A DNA stretch of 64,000 bases from Nonomuraea guangzhouensis (GTDB lineage Bacteria; Actinomycetota; Actinomycetes; Streptosporangiales; Streptosporangiaceae). The position numbers were made by a program, and so were the translations under genes. Shown here piece after piece: positions 8,272 to 16,508 of this stretch (positions are counted from its first letter, which is position 1; each line of letters opens with the position of its first letter). The notes under the pieces were generated by a model, which made no database searches, had not been told where the DNA came from, and saw only the letters and a list, made by a program, of their open reading frames with translations. The stretch covers positions 102,367 to 166,366 of the forward strand of contig NZ_JAHKRM010000031.1 of the NCBI RefSeq assembly GCF_019396345.1, in the 5' to 3' direction.

Positions 8272-10863
8272 ATGAGCGAGCAGCTGGGGAGCGCATGGCC
8301 GTTCGTCGGGCGAGGGGGCCAGCTGGCGACCGTACGGGAGACGCTGCGGTCGAGGGCTGGCGTGATGATCGCCGGGGACGCGGGGGTGGGCAAGAGCAGG
8401 CTGGCGGCACAGGCGCTGTCCGGTCTGAAGGGGTACGGGGTGGTCCGTGCACTGGGCACGGAGACGGCGGCGGTGATCCCGTTCGGCGCGTTCGCGCACG
8501 CGCTGACCGGGCCGCCCGGCAGCGGCGAGAACCTGCTGCGGTGGGCCGCGCGGCACCTGCGGGTCAGCGCGGGGCGGGGCGAGCTGCTGGTGAGCGTGGA
8601 CGACGCGCACCGGCTCGACCCGGCCTCGGCGGCGTTGGTGCACCACCTGGCGGAGAGCGGCGCCGCCAGGCTGCTGGTCACGGTGCGCAGCGGTGAGCCG
8701 CTGCCCGCGCCGGTCGCCGCGCTGTGGAAGGACGAGCTGCTCTGCCGGATCGAGCTGCCGCCCCTGACCGTGGCCGAGGTCGGGGAGGCGCTGGCCGGGG
8801 CGCTCGGCGGGGAGGTGGCCGGACCGACCGTCAGGCACCTGGCCAGAGTCAGCGAGGGGAACGTGCTCTACCTGCGCGAACTCGTACACGCCGGCCGTGC
8901 CGCCGGCTGCCTGACCGAGACCGACGGTCAGTGGCGCTGGCAGGGCGAGCTGTCGATGACCACCCGGCTGCGCGAGCTGGTCGACGCCAGGATCGGGCAC
9001 CTCGACCAGGACGAGCGCGAGGTGCTGGAACTGGTGGCGTTCGGCGAGCCGCTCGGCACCGAGCTGCTGGTCTCGCTCACCTCGCCGAGCGCGACCGAGC
9101 GGGTGGAGGACCGCGGGCTGATCGTGGCCGTGCGCGACGGGCAGCGGGAGCACCTGCGGCTCGGCCACCCGCTCTACGGCGAGGTGGTACGCGGCGGCTG
9201 CGGCACGCTGCGGACGCGACGGCGGCTGCGGATGCTGGCCGAGGCGCTGGAGGCGAGCGGGCTGCGGCGGCGCGAGGACGTGCTGCGCGCGGCCGTGTGG
9301 CGGCTGGACAGCGGCTCGACGGCCGAGCCGGACATGCTGCTCGTCGCCGCGGGCCTGGCCTGGGCCAGGCAGGATCCCCGCCTGGCCGCCCGGCTGGCCA
9401 GGGCCGCGATGGAGGCGGGGGCGAGCGTGGCCGCGGTCGCGCTGCTCGGCCAGGCGCTCATGGTGCTGGGTGACGCCGACGCCGCGCTGACGGCGCTGCG
9501 GCAGACGGCGCGGGCGGTCGTCACCGAGAGCGAACGCGCGCAATACGCCATCAGCCTGGGCCTCAACCACGCTTGGGCGGGCGCGCTCGCCGAGGCGTGT
9601 CGGGTGCTCGGCGAGGCGGCGCGTACCCTCACCGACCCGGCCTGGCGGCAGGAGGCGTACATCTACCTCGGTGTGGCCGAGTTCTGGGCGGGCCGGACCA
9701 CCAGAGCCGTCGAGTCGCTGGACCGGGCCCGCGCGTGCACGCCGATCACGGTACGCGGCGCGGCGCACGTGGCCGCGCTCGACGCCTGGTCCAGCGCCTA
9801 CTCGGGGCGGACCGAGCACACCATCGCGGTCGTCGAGCAGGCCCTGGCCGGGGCGGACGGCTGGGGGGACGAGACGCCGCACGCGCTGCCGACCATGCTC
9901 GACGCGCGCTGCGCCGCCGAGACGTTCGCCGGGCGGCTGGACGCGGCGGAACGCACCGCCGACTACGGCATGGAGCTGGCGGTGGCCGAGCTGTCCGTCT
10001 CCGGGTTCGGGGCCTTTCGGGCGCTGGTCAGCAGGCTGCGGGGCGATGCCGAGGGCGCCGTACGCTGGAGCCGCGACGACGCCGCCGGGCTGCACGACCG
10101 CTCACCATACCGGGGGCGGTGCCTGGCCGAGCAGGCGCACGCTCTGGCGCTGCTGGGCAGGACGGCGGAGGCGCGCGAGCTGCTGCCCGAGGCCGAGGAG
10201 CTCGCCTCCCGATGGGCGTTCACCCGGCATCCGACGCTGCAGGCCGCGGTGTGGGTGGCGGCGGGCTGCGGTGACCTGGACGGGGCGGTACGCCTGTGCC
10301 TGTCGGCGGCCGATGTCGCGGAGAAGCACGAGCAGTTCGGGCACCTGATGTTCGCGCTGCACGATCTGGTGCGGCTGGGTGTTCCCGAGCCGGCCGCCGA
10401 CCGGCTGTCGGCGCTGGCCGAACGGGTGGACGGGCCCCTCGTCGGGGTGCTGGCCAGGCACGCGCGGGCCACCCGCGACCCTGAGGGGCTGCGGGCGGTG
10501 GCGGCGGAGTTCGAGCGGCTCGGGATGATCCTGTACGCCGCCGAGGCCACCGCCCAGGAGTCCGCCGCCTACCGTGCTCTGGGCCGGGGCGCCCTGGCCA
10601 AGGGGGCGCAGACCCGGGCGTGGGCGCTGGCCAGGCGCTGCCCGGGGGTGTCGACGCCCGCGCTGGTCGAGCTGGCCACGCCCGAGCTGACGCCGCGGCA
10701 GCGGGAGATCGTCCAGCTCGCGGCGGCCGGCCTGACCAACCGGCAGATCGCCGACCGGCTCACGGTCTCCACCCGGACGGCCGCGAACCACCTGCAGGCC
10801 GTGTACGAGAAGCTCGGCGTCAACGACCGGGCGGAGGTGGGGCGGTTGCTGACGTCCCCCTAG
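8272..10863 (+). CDS. LAL-type LuxR family transcriptional regulator
   Basis: An 863-residue large ATP-binding LuxR regulator. An AAA/STAND domain has Walker A GDAGVGKS at 35-42 and LLVSVDDAHRLD as Walker B. A long helical TPR-like middle follows, and the C-terminal LuxR helix-turn-helix (about 804-860) is TPRQREIVQLAAAGL with QIADRLTVSTRT. The ATG at 8272 is preceded by GAGAGGAGG. Together with the MalT–BTAD gene upstream this makes an unusual pair of giant activators in one transcription unit. The stop codon is the first base triplet of a 4x8-bp tandem repeat. Confidence 0.9.
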   Translation: MSEQLGSAWPFVGRGGQLATVRETLRSRAGVMIAGDAGVGKSRLAAQALSGLKGYGVVRALGTETAAVIPFGAFAHALTGPPGSGENLLRWAARHLRVSAGRGELLVSVDDAHRLDPASAALVHHLAESGAARLLVTVRSGEPLPAPVAALWKDELLCRIELPPLTVAEVGEALAGALGGEVAGPTVRHLARVSEGNVLYLRELVHAGRAAGCLTETDGQWRWQGELSMTTRLRELVDARIGHLDQDEREVLELVAFGEPLGTELLVSLTSPSATERVEDRGLIVAVRDGQREHLRLGHPLYGEVVRGGCGTLRTRRRLRMLAEALEASGLRRREDVLRAAVWRLDSGSTAEPDMLLVAAGLAWARQDPRLAARLARAAMEAGASVAAVALLGQALMVLGDADAALTALRQTARAVVTESERAQYAISLGLNHAWAGALAEACRVLGEAARTLTDPAWRQEAYIYLGVAEFWAGRTTRAVESLDRARACTPITVRGAAHVAALDAWSSAYSGRTEHTIAVVEQALAGADGWGDETPHALPTMLDARCAAETFAGRLDAAERTADYGMELAVAELSVSGFGAFRALVSRLRGDAEGAVRWSRDDAAGLHDRSPYRGRCLAEQAHALALLGRTAEARELLPEAEELASRWAFTRHPTLQAAVWVAAGCGDLDGAVRLCLSAADVAEKHEQFGHLMFALHDLVRLGVPEPAADRLSALAERVDGPLVGVLARHARATRDPEGLRAVAAEFERLGMILYAAEATAQESAAYRALGRGALAKGAQTRAWALARRCPGVSTPALVELATPELTPRQREIVQLAAAGLTNRQIADRLTVSTRTAANHLQAVYEKLGVNDRAEVGRLLTSP

Positions 10864-10892
10864 ACCTCTAGACCCCTAGACCTCTAGACCAG
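10861..10892. repeat. Four tandem 8-bp repeats carrying stops in all six frames
   Basis: The units are TAGACCTC, TAGACCCC, TAGACCTC and TAGACCAG. Because the period is 8 and not a multiple of 3, TAG occurs in all three forward frames (10861, 10869, 10877) and CTA in all three reverse frames (10868, 10876, 10884). The stops of both convergent genes, LuxR at 10861-10863 and the leftward gene at 10884-10886, fall inside it. Confidence 0.9.
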
Positions 10893-11606
10893 TGCCAGCA
10901 GGCCGTCGTGGAAGAGCGCGCGCTCGTGCTCGGTGAGCGCGCCGTACGGGGCGGCGGCCCGCTGGTTGGTCTCCCGCTCGATCCGGTCGCGCAGGGGCCC
11001 CGGCCCGAGCGCGACGATCTCGGCGGCGGTGAGACCGGCGGCCCGCCAGGCGGCGGCGTGCGCGTCGGCGCGGTGGTAGCGCAGCGCGGCGAGCCGGTTG
11101 AACAGCAGCACACCCGCGGGCGTCCCCACCGGCTCGTACGGCGGCGCCATCGCGGCGAAAGCACCACCGGGCTCGCCACCGGAATCGGTACTTGAAGCAC
11201 CGGCCGCGTCCAGCACCCGTCCGGCCAGGTCGGCGAGCGTCTGGAGGTCACGGCCCGCCCAGATCCGCTCGGTGGTGGCGGCGTGCACGGCATAGAGCCC
11301 GTCGATGAACGCCAGCGCCTTGGCCGTCGGCCGCAGCGCACCATCGCCGTCCTCCTCCAGCGTGCCCCGCTCCAGGTGGTCCCGGATCTCGGCGTCGAGC
11401 TCGGCCGCGTCGCCGTACCGGTAGATGGTGGCGAGCGCGCGCCGGGTCAGCGGGCGAACAGGGAGCGTGAAGCGCAGATCGATCAGGAAGCCGGGCAGCA
11501 GCCCGGCCACCTCCTTGCGGGCCGAGGCGTGCACGTTCACGTGGACCGCGGCGATCACGGGACCGATGGTCTCCGCATACTCCGACAGGTCATGAAATTT
11601 CGGCAT
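10884..11606 (-). CDS. Conserved actinobacterial protein, possibly SCO6745-like
   Basis: A 240-residue soluble protein. The N-terminal half (about 20-110) reads like a winged-helix fold: PVRPLTRRALATIYRYG, then AEIRDHLERGTLEEDGDGALRPT with a GTLE/GALR wing. The C-terminal half contains LFNRLAALRYHRADAHAAAWRAAGLTAAEI, a pattern I associate with the uncharacterised SCO6745-type family. No catalytic motif is visible. It could be a DNA-binding regulator without a known ligand. It is convergent with the LuxR gene and stands alone. Confidence 0.65.
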   Translation of the reverse strand: MPKFHDLSEYAETIGPVIAAVHVNVHASARKEVAGLLPGFLIDLRFTLPVRPLTRRALATIYRYGDAAELDAEIRDHLERGTLEEDGDGALRPTAKALAFIDGLYAVHAATTERIWAGRDLQTLADLAGRVLDAAGASSTDSGGEPGGAFAAMAPPYEPVGTPAGVLLFNRLAALRYHRADAHAAAWRAAGLTAAEIVALGPGPLRDRIERETNQRAAAPYGALTEHERALFHDGLLALV

Positions 11607-11649
11607 TGAGCGTCATTATGCCGGTGAAAAAGCGGCAGTGTTGATCAAC

Positions 11650-12024
11650 TCATTCGGGCGACATGACCTCGTAGAGGTTGCCGACCGCGTCGGTGAAGAA
11701 CAGCCCGCGCGGGCAGAGCGGGTGGTCGATCCGCCCGTTGCCGGGGGTCGCGGGGTGGTTCCCGTACGGCACGCCGCGCTCCTGGATGCGGGCCAGGATC
11801 GCGTCGAACGTGGCGGGATCGACGTCGAACGCCAAGTGATGCCCCACGGGATTCTCGACGACCATGTAGTCCAACGTGAGGCTCTCGCCGACCCGCACAG
11901 GGGCGAAGTGCCCGCGGGCCCCCGAAGGCGGCAGGCGCTCCAGCCCCATGATCTCGGCGAAGAAGTCCGCCTCCCTGTTGTTGTCGGCCGCCGGAACGAT
12001 CGTGTGGTTGAGGGAAACAGTCAT
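11650..12024 (-). CDS. VOC (glyoxalase/bleomycin-resistance) family protein
   Basis: A 124-residue vicinal-oxygen-chelate protein with the paired beta-alpha-beta-beta-beta arrangement. SLNHTIVPAADNN opens module 1, GHHLAFDVDPATFDAI opens module 2, and the C-terminal DAVGNLYEVMSPE holds the usual metal-ligand glutamate. Metal positions His8, His62 and Glu are plausible, but the substrate is unknown. It overlaps the TetR gene upstream by 4 bp, so it is the likely regulated output of that repressor, perhaps for electrophile or drug detoxification. Confidence 0.88.
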   Translation of the reverse strand: MTVSLNHTIVPAADNNREADFFAEIMGLERLPPSGARGHFAPVRVGESLTLDYMVVENPVGHHLAFDVDPATFDAILARIQERGVPYGNHPATPGNGRIDHPLCPRGLFFTDAVGNLYEVMSPE

Positions 12025-12620
12025 GCCGGCTCCTCCTTGACGGCTCCGTGCAGGAACACCTCGACGAGCTCGCTCGTGGACAGGACGGCCGGCCGGGCGA
12101 ACAGCAGGCCCAGGAAGACCTTGCCGACCGTCTCGGCGGGCAGCCGCAGCGACGCCTCATCCGGTTCGAGCAGGTCGGCGATCGCGTCGCCGATCAGCTG
12201 CATGGACGCCTCGCGGCTGCCCGGCTGCGGCTGCGGGCGGACGCCCGGCTCGCCGCGCCGGTGACCGGTGGAGTGCAGGACGCCGGCCACGGTGCCCATG
12301 CGCGCCAGGTGGGCGGAGAGCGCGTCGGCGGCCTCGGCGAGCCGCTCGGCCAGCGGCTGGTCGAGCGGGATGGAGGCGATCTCCGTGACGGCGTGGTCGG
12401 GCCGCATCGCCTCGATCATGCAGGCGTCGAGCAGTTCGTCCTTGTCGGCGAACACCCGGAAGATGGTGGCCTCTCCGATGCCCGCCGCTCTGGCGATCTG
12501 GCTGGTGGTGACCGCGGTGCCGTACTCGGCCACCAGGGGGAGGGCGGCGGCGACGATCATCGCGCGGCGCTCCTCGGGGCTCATTCCCGGCGCCCTGCGC
12601 CGGACTTGTTTCTCACTCAT
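12021..12620 (-). CDS. TetR family transcriptional regulator
   Basis: A 199-residue TetR repressor. The N-terminal helix-turn-helix is TTSQIARAAGIGEATIFRVFADK, followed by a helical ligand domain. The ATG at 12620 is preferred over an upstream GTG (12629) because the GTG overlaps the -10 element and the predicted transcript starts at or next to the ATG. Two copies of a GAGTGA-type palindrome lie immediately upstream, one inside the promoter, so autoregulation is very likely. It is coupled to the VOC gene. Confidence 0.92.
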   Translation of the reverse strand: MSEKQVRRRAPGMSPEERRAMIVAAALPLVAEYGTAVTTSQIARAAGIGEATIFRVFADKDELLDACMIEAMRPDHAVTEIASIPLDQPLAERLAEAADALSAHLARMGTVAGVLHSTGHRRGEPGVRPQPQPGSREASMQLIGDAIADLLEPDEASLRLPAETVGKVFLGLLFARPAVLSTSELVEVFLHGAVKEEPA

Positions 12621-12627
12621 GCGGATC

Positions 12628-12657
12628 ACAGTACGGAGTGAGCACTCACTCCGTCAA
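12628..12657 (-). promoter_or_regulatory. TetR promoter, apparently leaderless
   Basis: Complementary strand: TTGACG (12652-12657), 18-bp spacer, TACTGT (12628-12633), then seven bases to the ATG at 12620. The first operator fills the spacer. Confidence 0.65.
12635..12652. promoter_or_regulatory. TetR operator 1
   Basis: GGAGTGAG-CA-CTCACTCC: two perfect 8-bp arms around a 2-bp centre. It lies between the -35 and -10 of the tetR promoter, so binding would block RNA polymerase. Confidence 0.8.
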
Positions 12658-12662
12658 TATCA

Positions 12663-12678
12663 GAGTGAGTATTCACTC
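12663..12678. promoter_or_regulatory. TetR operator 2
   Basis: GAGTGA-GTAT-TCACTC, the same arms as operator 1 and 27 bp away, just upstream of the -35. It borders the Dyp peroxidase remnant, which may once have been part of this regulon. Confidence 0.75.
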
Positions 12679-12680
12679 CG

Positions 12681-13240
12681 ATGCTTGATCGCGGGGCGGC
12701 CGATGACCGTGGCATGATGACGGCCGCCCGGCTGACGATCACTTTCGGCTTCGACCCGGGGCTGTTCGCGGCGGCACCACCCTGGTGCTGCGCCGCATCC
12801 GCATGAAGCTGGAGACGTGGGACGCCGCCGACCGGGTGGCCAGGGAGTTCACCATCGGCCGCCGCCTCGACACGGGCGCCCCGCTGACCGGCCGGGCGGA
12901 ACGCGACGAGCCGGACTACAGCCAGGTGAACCGGCTCGGCTTCCCGATCATCTCCGAGTACGCCCACATCAGGCGGGCCCACGTCACGGACCCGGGGCTG
13001 CGTATCCTGCGCCGTCCCTACAACTACGACGAGGGTCTCACCCCGGACGGCAAGTCGGACTCCGGGCTGCTGTTCGCCTCCTACCAGGCGGACATCGACC
13101 GCCAGTTCGTGCCCATCCAGCGGAACCTGGCCAAGGGCGACCTGCTGAACGAGTGGATCACGCCGATCGGCTCGGCCGTCTTCGCCATCCCGCCGGGCTG
13201 CACACCGGAGGGCTGGATCGGAGACACGCTGCTCAGCTGA
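12681..13240 (+). pseudogene. Dyp-type peroxidase remnant (truncated, internal deletion, frameshift)
   Basis: Two pieces of a Dyp/EfeB-type haem peroxidase in different frames. Frame A (12681-12767) reads ADDRGMMTAARLTITFGFDP then GLF, the typical ARLTVTFGFGPGLF region. Frame B (12767-13240) reads RGGTTLVLRRIRMKLETWD and later AHIRRAHVTD, LRILRRPYNYD, SGLLFASYQ, FVPIQRNLAKGDLLNEWITP and a C-terminal GWIGDTLL, the classical C-terminal half with the haem-side RILRR motif. The signal/N-terminal part and roughly the central 100-200 residues, including the GXXDG region, are missing. The junction is near 12767-12772 at a GCGGCGG run. A shorter functional protein from the GTG at 12785 is unlikely. 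Confidence 0.85.
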
Positions 13241-13727
13241 ACTCCCGGCCGGGCAGGCACGAAGGCGGGCGCCCGGAGGCGGGCCAGACATAGGCCAGGT
13301 CGTCGGGCTCGTCGCCGAACAGCGGCCGGTAGAAGCCGGGCGCCTTGCGCAGCAGGGCGGAGCGGTGACTGAGATGGAAGCCGGCGTCACCCAGCCACGG
13401 CGGCAGCTCACCGTCCGCCGCCAGGCGTGCCTGGCAGCGGACGTCTGTGCCGCCGCAGTGTTCGGCGAACTCCCTCGCCAGGGTGCCGGCACAGGTGTCG
13501 GCGCGGCCGATGGCGCACCACCGGCCGCACACGTCGAGCCCGTAACGCACCAGGGCCTCCTCGTAGCCCGCCCACATGCGCACGGCCGGGTGGTGCCGCC
13601 AGCCGTAGCCGGGGATCGTGAGGGCGCGCAGGATCTGCAGGGTCTCGACCCGCTGCTTACCCAGCCGCAGCGGGTCGAGGACCGCCGCCGTACGCGCGAA
13701 GTCCGGATAAGGCAGGAACGTCTGCAC
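13233..13727 (-). CDS. MSMEG_6728 family protein (pyrimidine-dimer glycosylase-like)
   Basis: A 164-residue protein beginning MQTFLPYPDFARTAAVLD, then RLGKQRVETLQILRAL and YGWRHHPAVRMWAGYEEAL. This is the actinobacterial MSMEG_6728 family, related to the T4 endonuclease V/pyrimidine-dimer DNA glycosylase fold (the N-terminal Thr-Phe and the RLGKQRVE segment match). A DNA-repair role is therefore plausible but not shown. It is convergent with the Dyp remnant, overlapping it by 8 bp. Confidence 0.82.
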   Translation of the reverse strand: MQTFLPYPDFARTAAVLDPLRLGKQRVETLQILRALTIPGYGWRHHPAVRMWAGYEEALVRYGLDVCGRWCAIGRADTCAGTLAREFAEHCGGTDVRCQARLAADGELPPWLGDAGFHLSHRSALLRKAPGFYRPLFGDEPDDLAYVWPASGRPPSCLPGREFS

Positions 13728-13784
13728 AGCGCCTCATGACCACCGGCTACCCAGGGCGGCTCGCGACCAACCTAGAGTGGACCC

Positions 13785-14081
13785 GTGCTTCCCGACCTGA
13801 TCAAGCAGCTCACCGAGTCGGACCTGCCACGCCACCACTGGCGCGGCGACGACGAGCGTGGTGGCATCTGGCTGTTCGAGACCGTCGAGGGCGACGGCGA
13901 GCACTGGGCGGTCCGGCAGGTCGAGATCGGCCCGGACCGCACCGCCCACCGCTACTGGTGGCGCCACCTGCACGACGAGCACGGCTTTCTCACCGAGCAG
14001 GCGGTGGAGATCTGGGACATGACCGAGATCACCGGAGCGGCCTTCGAGGCCGTGTGGGAGGCTGCTGGGTCTACGACGTGA
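13785..14081 (+). CDS. Hypothetical protein, 98 aa
   Basis: A GTG-initiated 98-residue soluble protein starting MLPDLIKQLTESDLPRHHWR, rich in Trp, His and acidic residues (WLFETVEGDGEHWAVRQVEI, HRYWWRHLHDEHGFL). I do not recognise the family. Codon use is ordinary. Its 3' end overlaps the convergent membrane-protein gene by 11 bp, and both 3' ends lie in a 15-bp-stem hairpin. Confidence 0.65.
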   Translation: MLPDLIKQLTESDLPRHHWRGDDERGGIWLFETVEGDGEHWAVRQVEIGPDRTAHRYWWRHLHDEHGFLTEQAVEIWDMTEITGAAFEAVWEAAGSTT

Positions 14082-14098
14082 CCTCGTAGACCCAGCAG
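14062..14098. terminator. Bidirectional hairpin inside the overlapping 3' ends
   Basis: CTGCTGGGTCTACGA (14062-14076), 7-nt loop, then its perfect complement (14084-14098): an uninterrupted 15-bp stem. It spans the final codons and stops of two convergent genes and has no U-tract, typical of actinobacterial hairpin terminators. Confidence 0.8.
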
Positions 14099-16344
14099 TG
14101 CCCCGCTCGGAACCTCAAGGCGGCGAACCGGCCTAGTTCGGAGGTCAGAGCGGGATATCTGTCGTCGACGAACAGCCAGCGGACCCCATACGTGTCTCGC
14201 AGCCCACCGACCGTCTCGGTGGTGGGGCGGAGGAAGGCTGCGTCGTTGTCCGCCAGCCGTTTCGGGTCGCGGAACTCGAGGGTGCCCATGGTGGGCTGGC
14301 CTATCAGGGCTGCCCGGCTGTTCGCGCCATTGATGTATCCCCAGCCCTCGACGAGGATCCGGCGTTCCGCGTACGCGGAGATCCAGAAGTGCCGGTTGTC
14401 GCACCTGCCCGCCGACCTGCGGCAGTGCGCGTTGACCGCGACGAGATCGTCAGGAGAGGAGTGATCTCTCAGCCAGCGCGCCGCGGTCACCCCGCCCTCC
14501 GCGACATGCAGCCGCTCGGGATCTGTCACCGGCGCCGCCTCCGCGATGCTCCACAGGGGAGTCAACCGCGGCGCGTATCCCGAGTACAGGCAGCAGCCCA
14601 GCGCGAAGACCGGCACCGCGCACCAGGTCAGGCCACGCCGTCCGGTCAGGACGAGCACCAGCGCGACGGCGGCCGCCGCCCCCGCCAGCAGCGCGTACGG
14701 GATCACCCGCTCGATCACGACGTTCCCGCCATGCGGCCGCGCGATGGCGACCCACGACTCGATGGCCCAGATCGCGACGGCCCCTGCCGCCAATGCGGGC
14801 AGAGCCACCCGCCATGGCCGCTTCTCGGGCAGCGTGGCGGCGAGACCCGTGGTGGCGAGGATCGTCAGGTACGGCGCGGCCGACCCGAGAAAGTACCCCT
14901 GACTGAGCCCCGGATGCCCGAACACGCACACGGCGCCCACCCCCGCCATGCCGACGCCCACGAGCAACACCACGGCTGGATCCGTCCGCCATCGCCGCCG
15001 GCGCAGCAACCCCACGGCACCGCCCCATACCGCCGCCCAGCTCACCAGGTAGATCGCCACCACGATCAGCAGCAGAACCGGTCTCTGGAGAGGTAGCCCG
15101 GCATCCCGGCCGAGCCTGTCCTCATGCCACCGCATGAGGTGAAAGGGCGCGAAGCGCAGCCCTTTGTTCTCCCCCTGGAACACCACAATCTGGGCGAAGG
15201 CCACGTACGCCAGGCAGAGACCCGTCAGCACCGCCGCGGCCCTGTGCACCTTGCGGTGGACGATCAGGTGGACGGCGAGGACGAGCGTCACGCCCGCCAG
15301 GGCCAGCGGAAGGAATGTCGCCTTCCCCCCGACTTCCGCGAGCATCAGCACGGCCACCAGCACCCATCGCCCGTTCAGCCCACTGGGGCGACGCACCAGG
15401 TCGACCAGCAGCAGCGCCAGAGGGACGAACAGGACCGCGCCGAAAGTCTGCGTGGGGCTCACCCAGGGCAAGCCCACGCCGCCGACGCTCGGCACCAGCA
15501 CGCCCGTCCAGGCGTAAGGGTCCGGCGCGGTCACGAAGAACGTGATCACCACGGCCGCGATGCCCGTCCACCACCGGCCGCTCAGCCGGTGGGCCAGCAC
15601 GACGACGAGAACGGTGAAGACCGCGGCCATCGGCAGAGGCGACAGCCGGAACAGCAGCGTCTGGAGCTCCAGGCCGGTCGCCCAGCTGGTGGCCGCCAGA
15701 TCGGCGTAGACGAACCAGTGGTCGTGCAGCGCCTCGCCGACCACGTTCGCGAACATCGCCGGGATGTGATGCTTGACGTCGCCCGCCATGGCCAGGTGGT
15801 AGGGGAGGTCGATGTACGGAGCACCGTTGCCCGGCCAGCTCAGCCCCTGGGTCCGGAAGAACGTGGCGGCGCTGTACAGGATCGCGTACCCGACCAGGCC
15901 CGCCATCCCCCACGACCACCCCACCGGCACCTCGCCTGGATTGCCGCGAGCCGGCCAGTGCCGTCGCAACGAAGGCATCGTGGCGAACAGCAGATAGGTC
16001 ACCCCGGCCCAGGCGAGGAACGCCAGCGGCACGTCCAGCCAGCGCGCGGGGATGTAGGTCAGCACTTCCAGCGCGTAGCCCAGAGCCGTTCCCGCCGCCA
16101 CGTCGGCGACCGGCGACCGCGGCGTACCGGAGAGGGCTCGCCACCAGAGCATCCCGGGCAGCGTCACGCCGAGGAGGATGTAGGCGCCGAACACCCCGAT
16201 CTCGGGCAGAGGCACCGCATAGACGTTGAGGGTCACGACCGCCAGAAGGACGACGAACGCGACCGGTAGCCGGCCGGATCGGAGCAGCCGCCATCGGCGA
16301 GCGGGCACGGAAGGGACGACGGCCGGAGACCGGACCTCAAGCAT
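14071..16344 (-). CDS. Large polytopic membrane protein, GT-C glycosyltransferase-like
   Basis: A 757-residue protein with about 13-15 hydrophobic segments up to residue ~580, followed by a soluble C-terminal domain (PVTDPERLHVAEGGVTAARWL, FWISAYAERRILVEGW, YGVRWLFVDDRYP). The architecture resembles GT39/GT-C type mannosyl- or arabinosyltransferases, and the soluble tail resembles the C-terminal domains seen in uncharacterised members that contain an ILVEGWGY segment. A catalytic acidic pair is not certain; ATSWATGLE near residue 225 is in the first large loop. The substrate is unknown; cell-envelope polymer glycosylation is an inference. Confidence 0.7.
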   Translation of the reverse strand: MLEVRSPAVVPSVPARRWRLLRSGRLPVAFVVLLAVVTLNVYAVPLPEIGVFGAYILLGVTLPGMLWWRALSGTPRSPVADVAAGTALGYALEVLTYIPARWLDVPLAFLAWAGVTYLLFATMPSLRRHWPARGNPGEVPVGWSWGMAGLVGYAILYSAATFFRTQGLSWPGNGAPYIDLPYHLAMAGDVKHHIPAMFANVVGEALHDHWFVYADLAATSWATGLELQTLLFRLSPLPMAAVFTVLVVVLAHRLSGRWWTGIAAVVITFFVTAPDPYAWTGVLVPSVGGVGLPWVSPTQTFGAVLFVPLALLLVDLVRRPSGLNGRWVLVAVLMLAEVGGKATFLPLALAGVTLVLAVHLIVHRKVHRAAAVLTGLCLAYVAFAQIVVFQGENKGLRFAPFHLMRWHEDRLGRDAGLPLQRPVLLLIVVAIYLVSWAAVWGGAVGLLRRRRWRTDPAVVLLVGVGMAGVGAVCVFGHPGLSQGYFLGSAAPYLTILATTGLAATLPEKRPWRVALPALAAGAVAIWAIESWVAIARPHGGNVVIERVIPYALLAGAAAAVALVLVLTGRRGLTWCAVPVFALGCCLYSGYAPRLTPLWSIAEAAPVTDPERLHVAEGGVTAARWLRDHSSPDDLVAVNAHCRRSAGRCDNRHFWISAYAERRILVEGWGYINGANSRAALIGQPTMGTLEFRDPKRLADNDAAFLRPTTETVGGLRDTYGVRWLFVDDRYPALTSELGRFAALRFRAGHCWVYEVTS

Positions 16345-16508
16345 GTGTCTCCTAGACGGAAGGTAGGTCGCTGAAGCCTTTCGGTCAGACCAGGGCCCGT
16401 ACGCATCGTTTGCCGAAGCAGCGCCATATCCGGACCATCTGGGGGGCCGCCCTGTGACGCGCCCCGATGCTGATGGACCGGGCGCGTAACCGCGCTCACA
16501 ATCGGGCT

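Noticed and set aside
12785..13240. A short functional 151-residue Dyp-type protein
   Set aside because: It lacks the N-terminal and central peroxidase sequence and the upstream piece is in another frame; best read as remnant.
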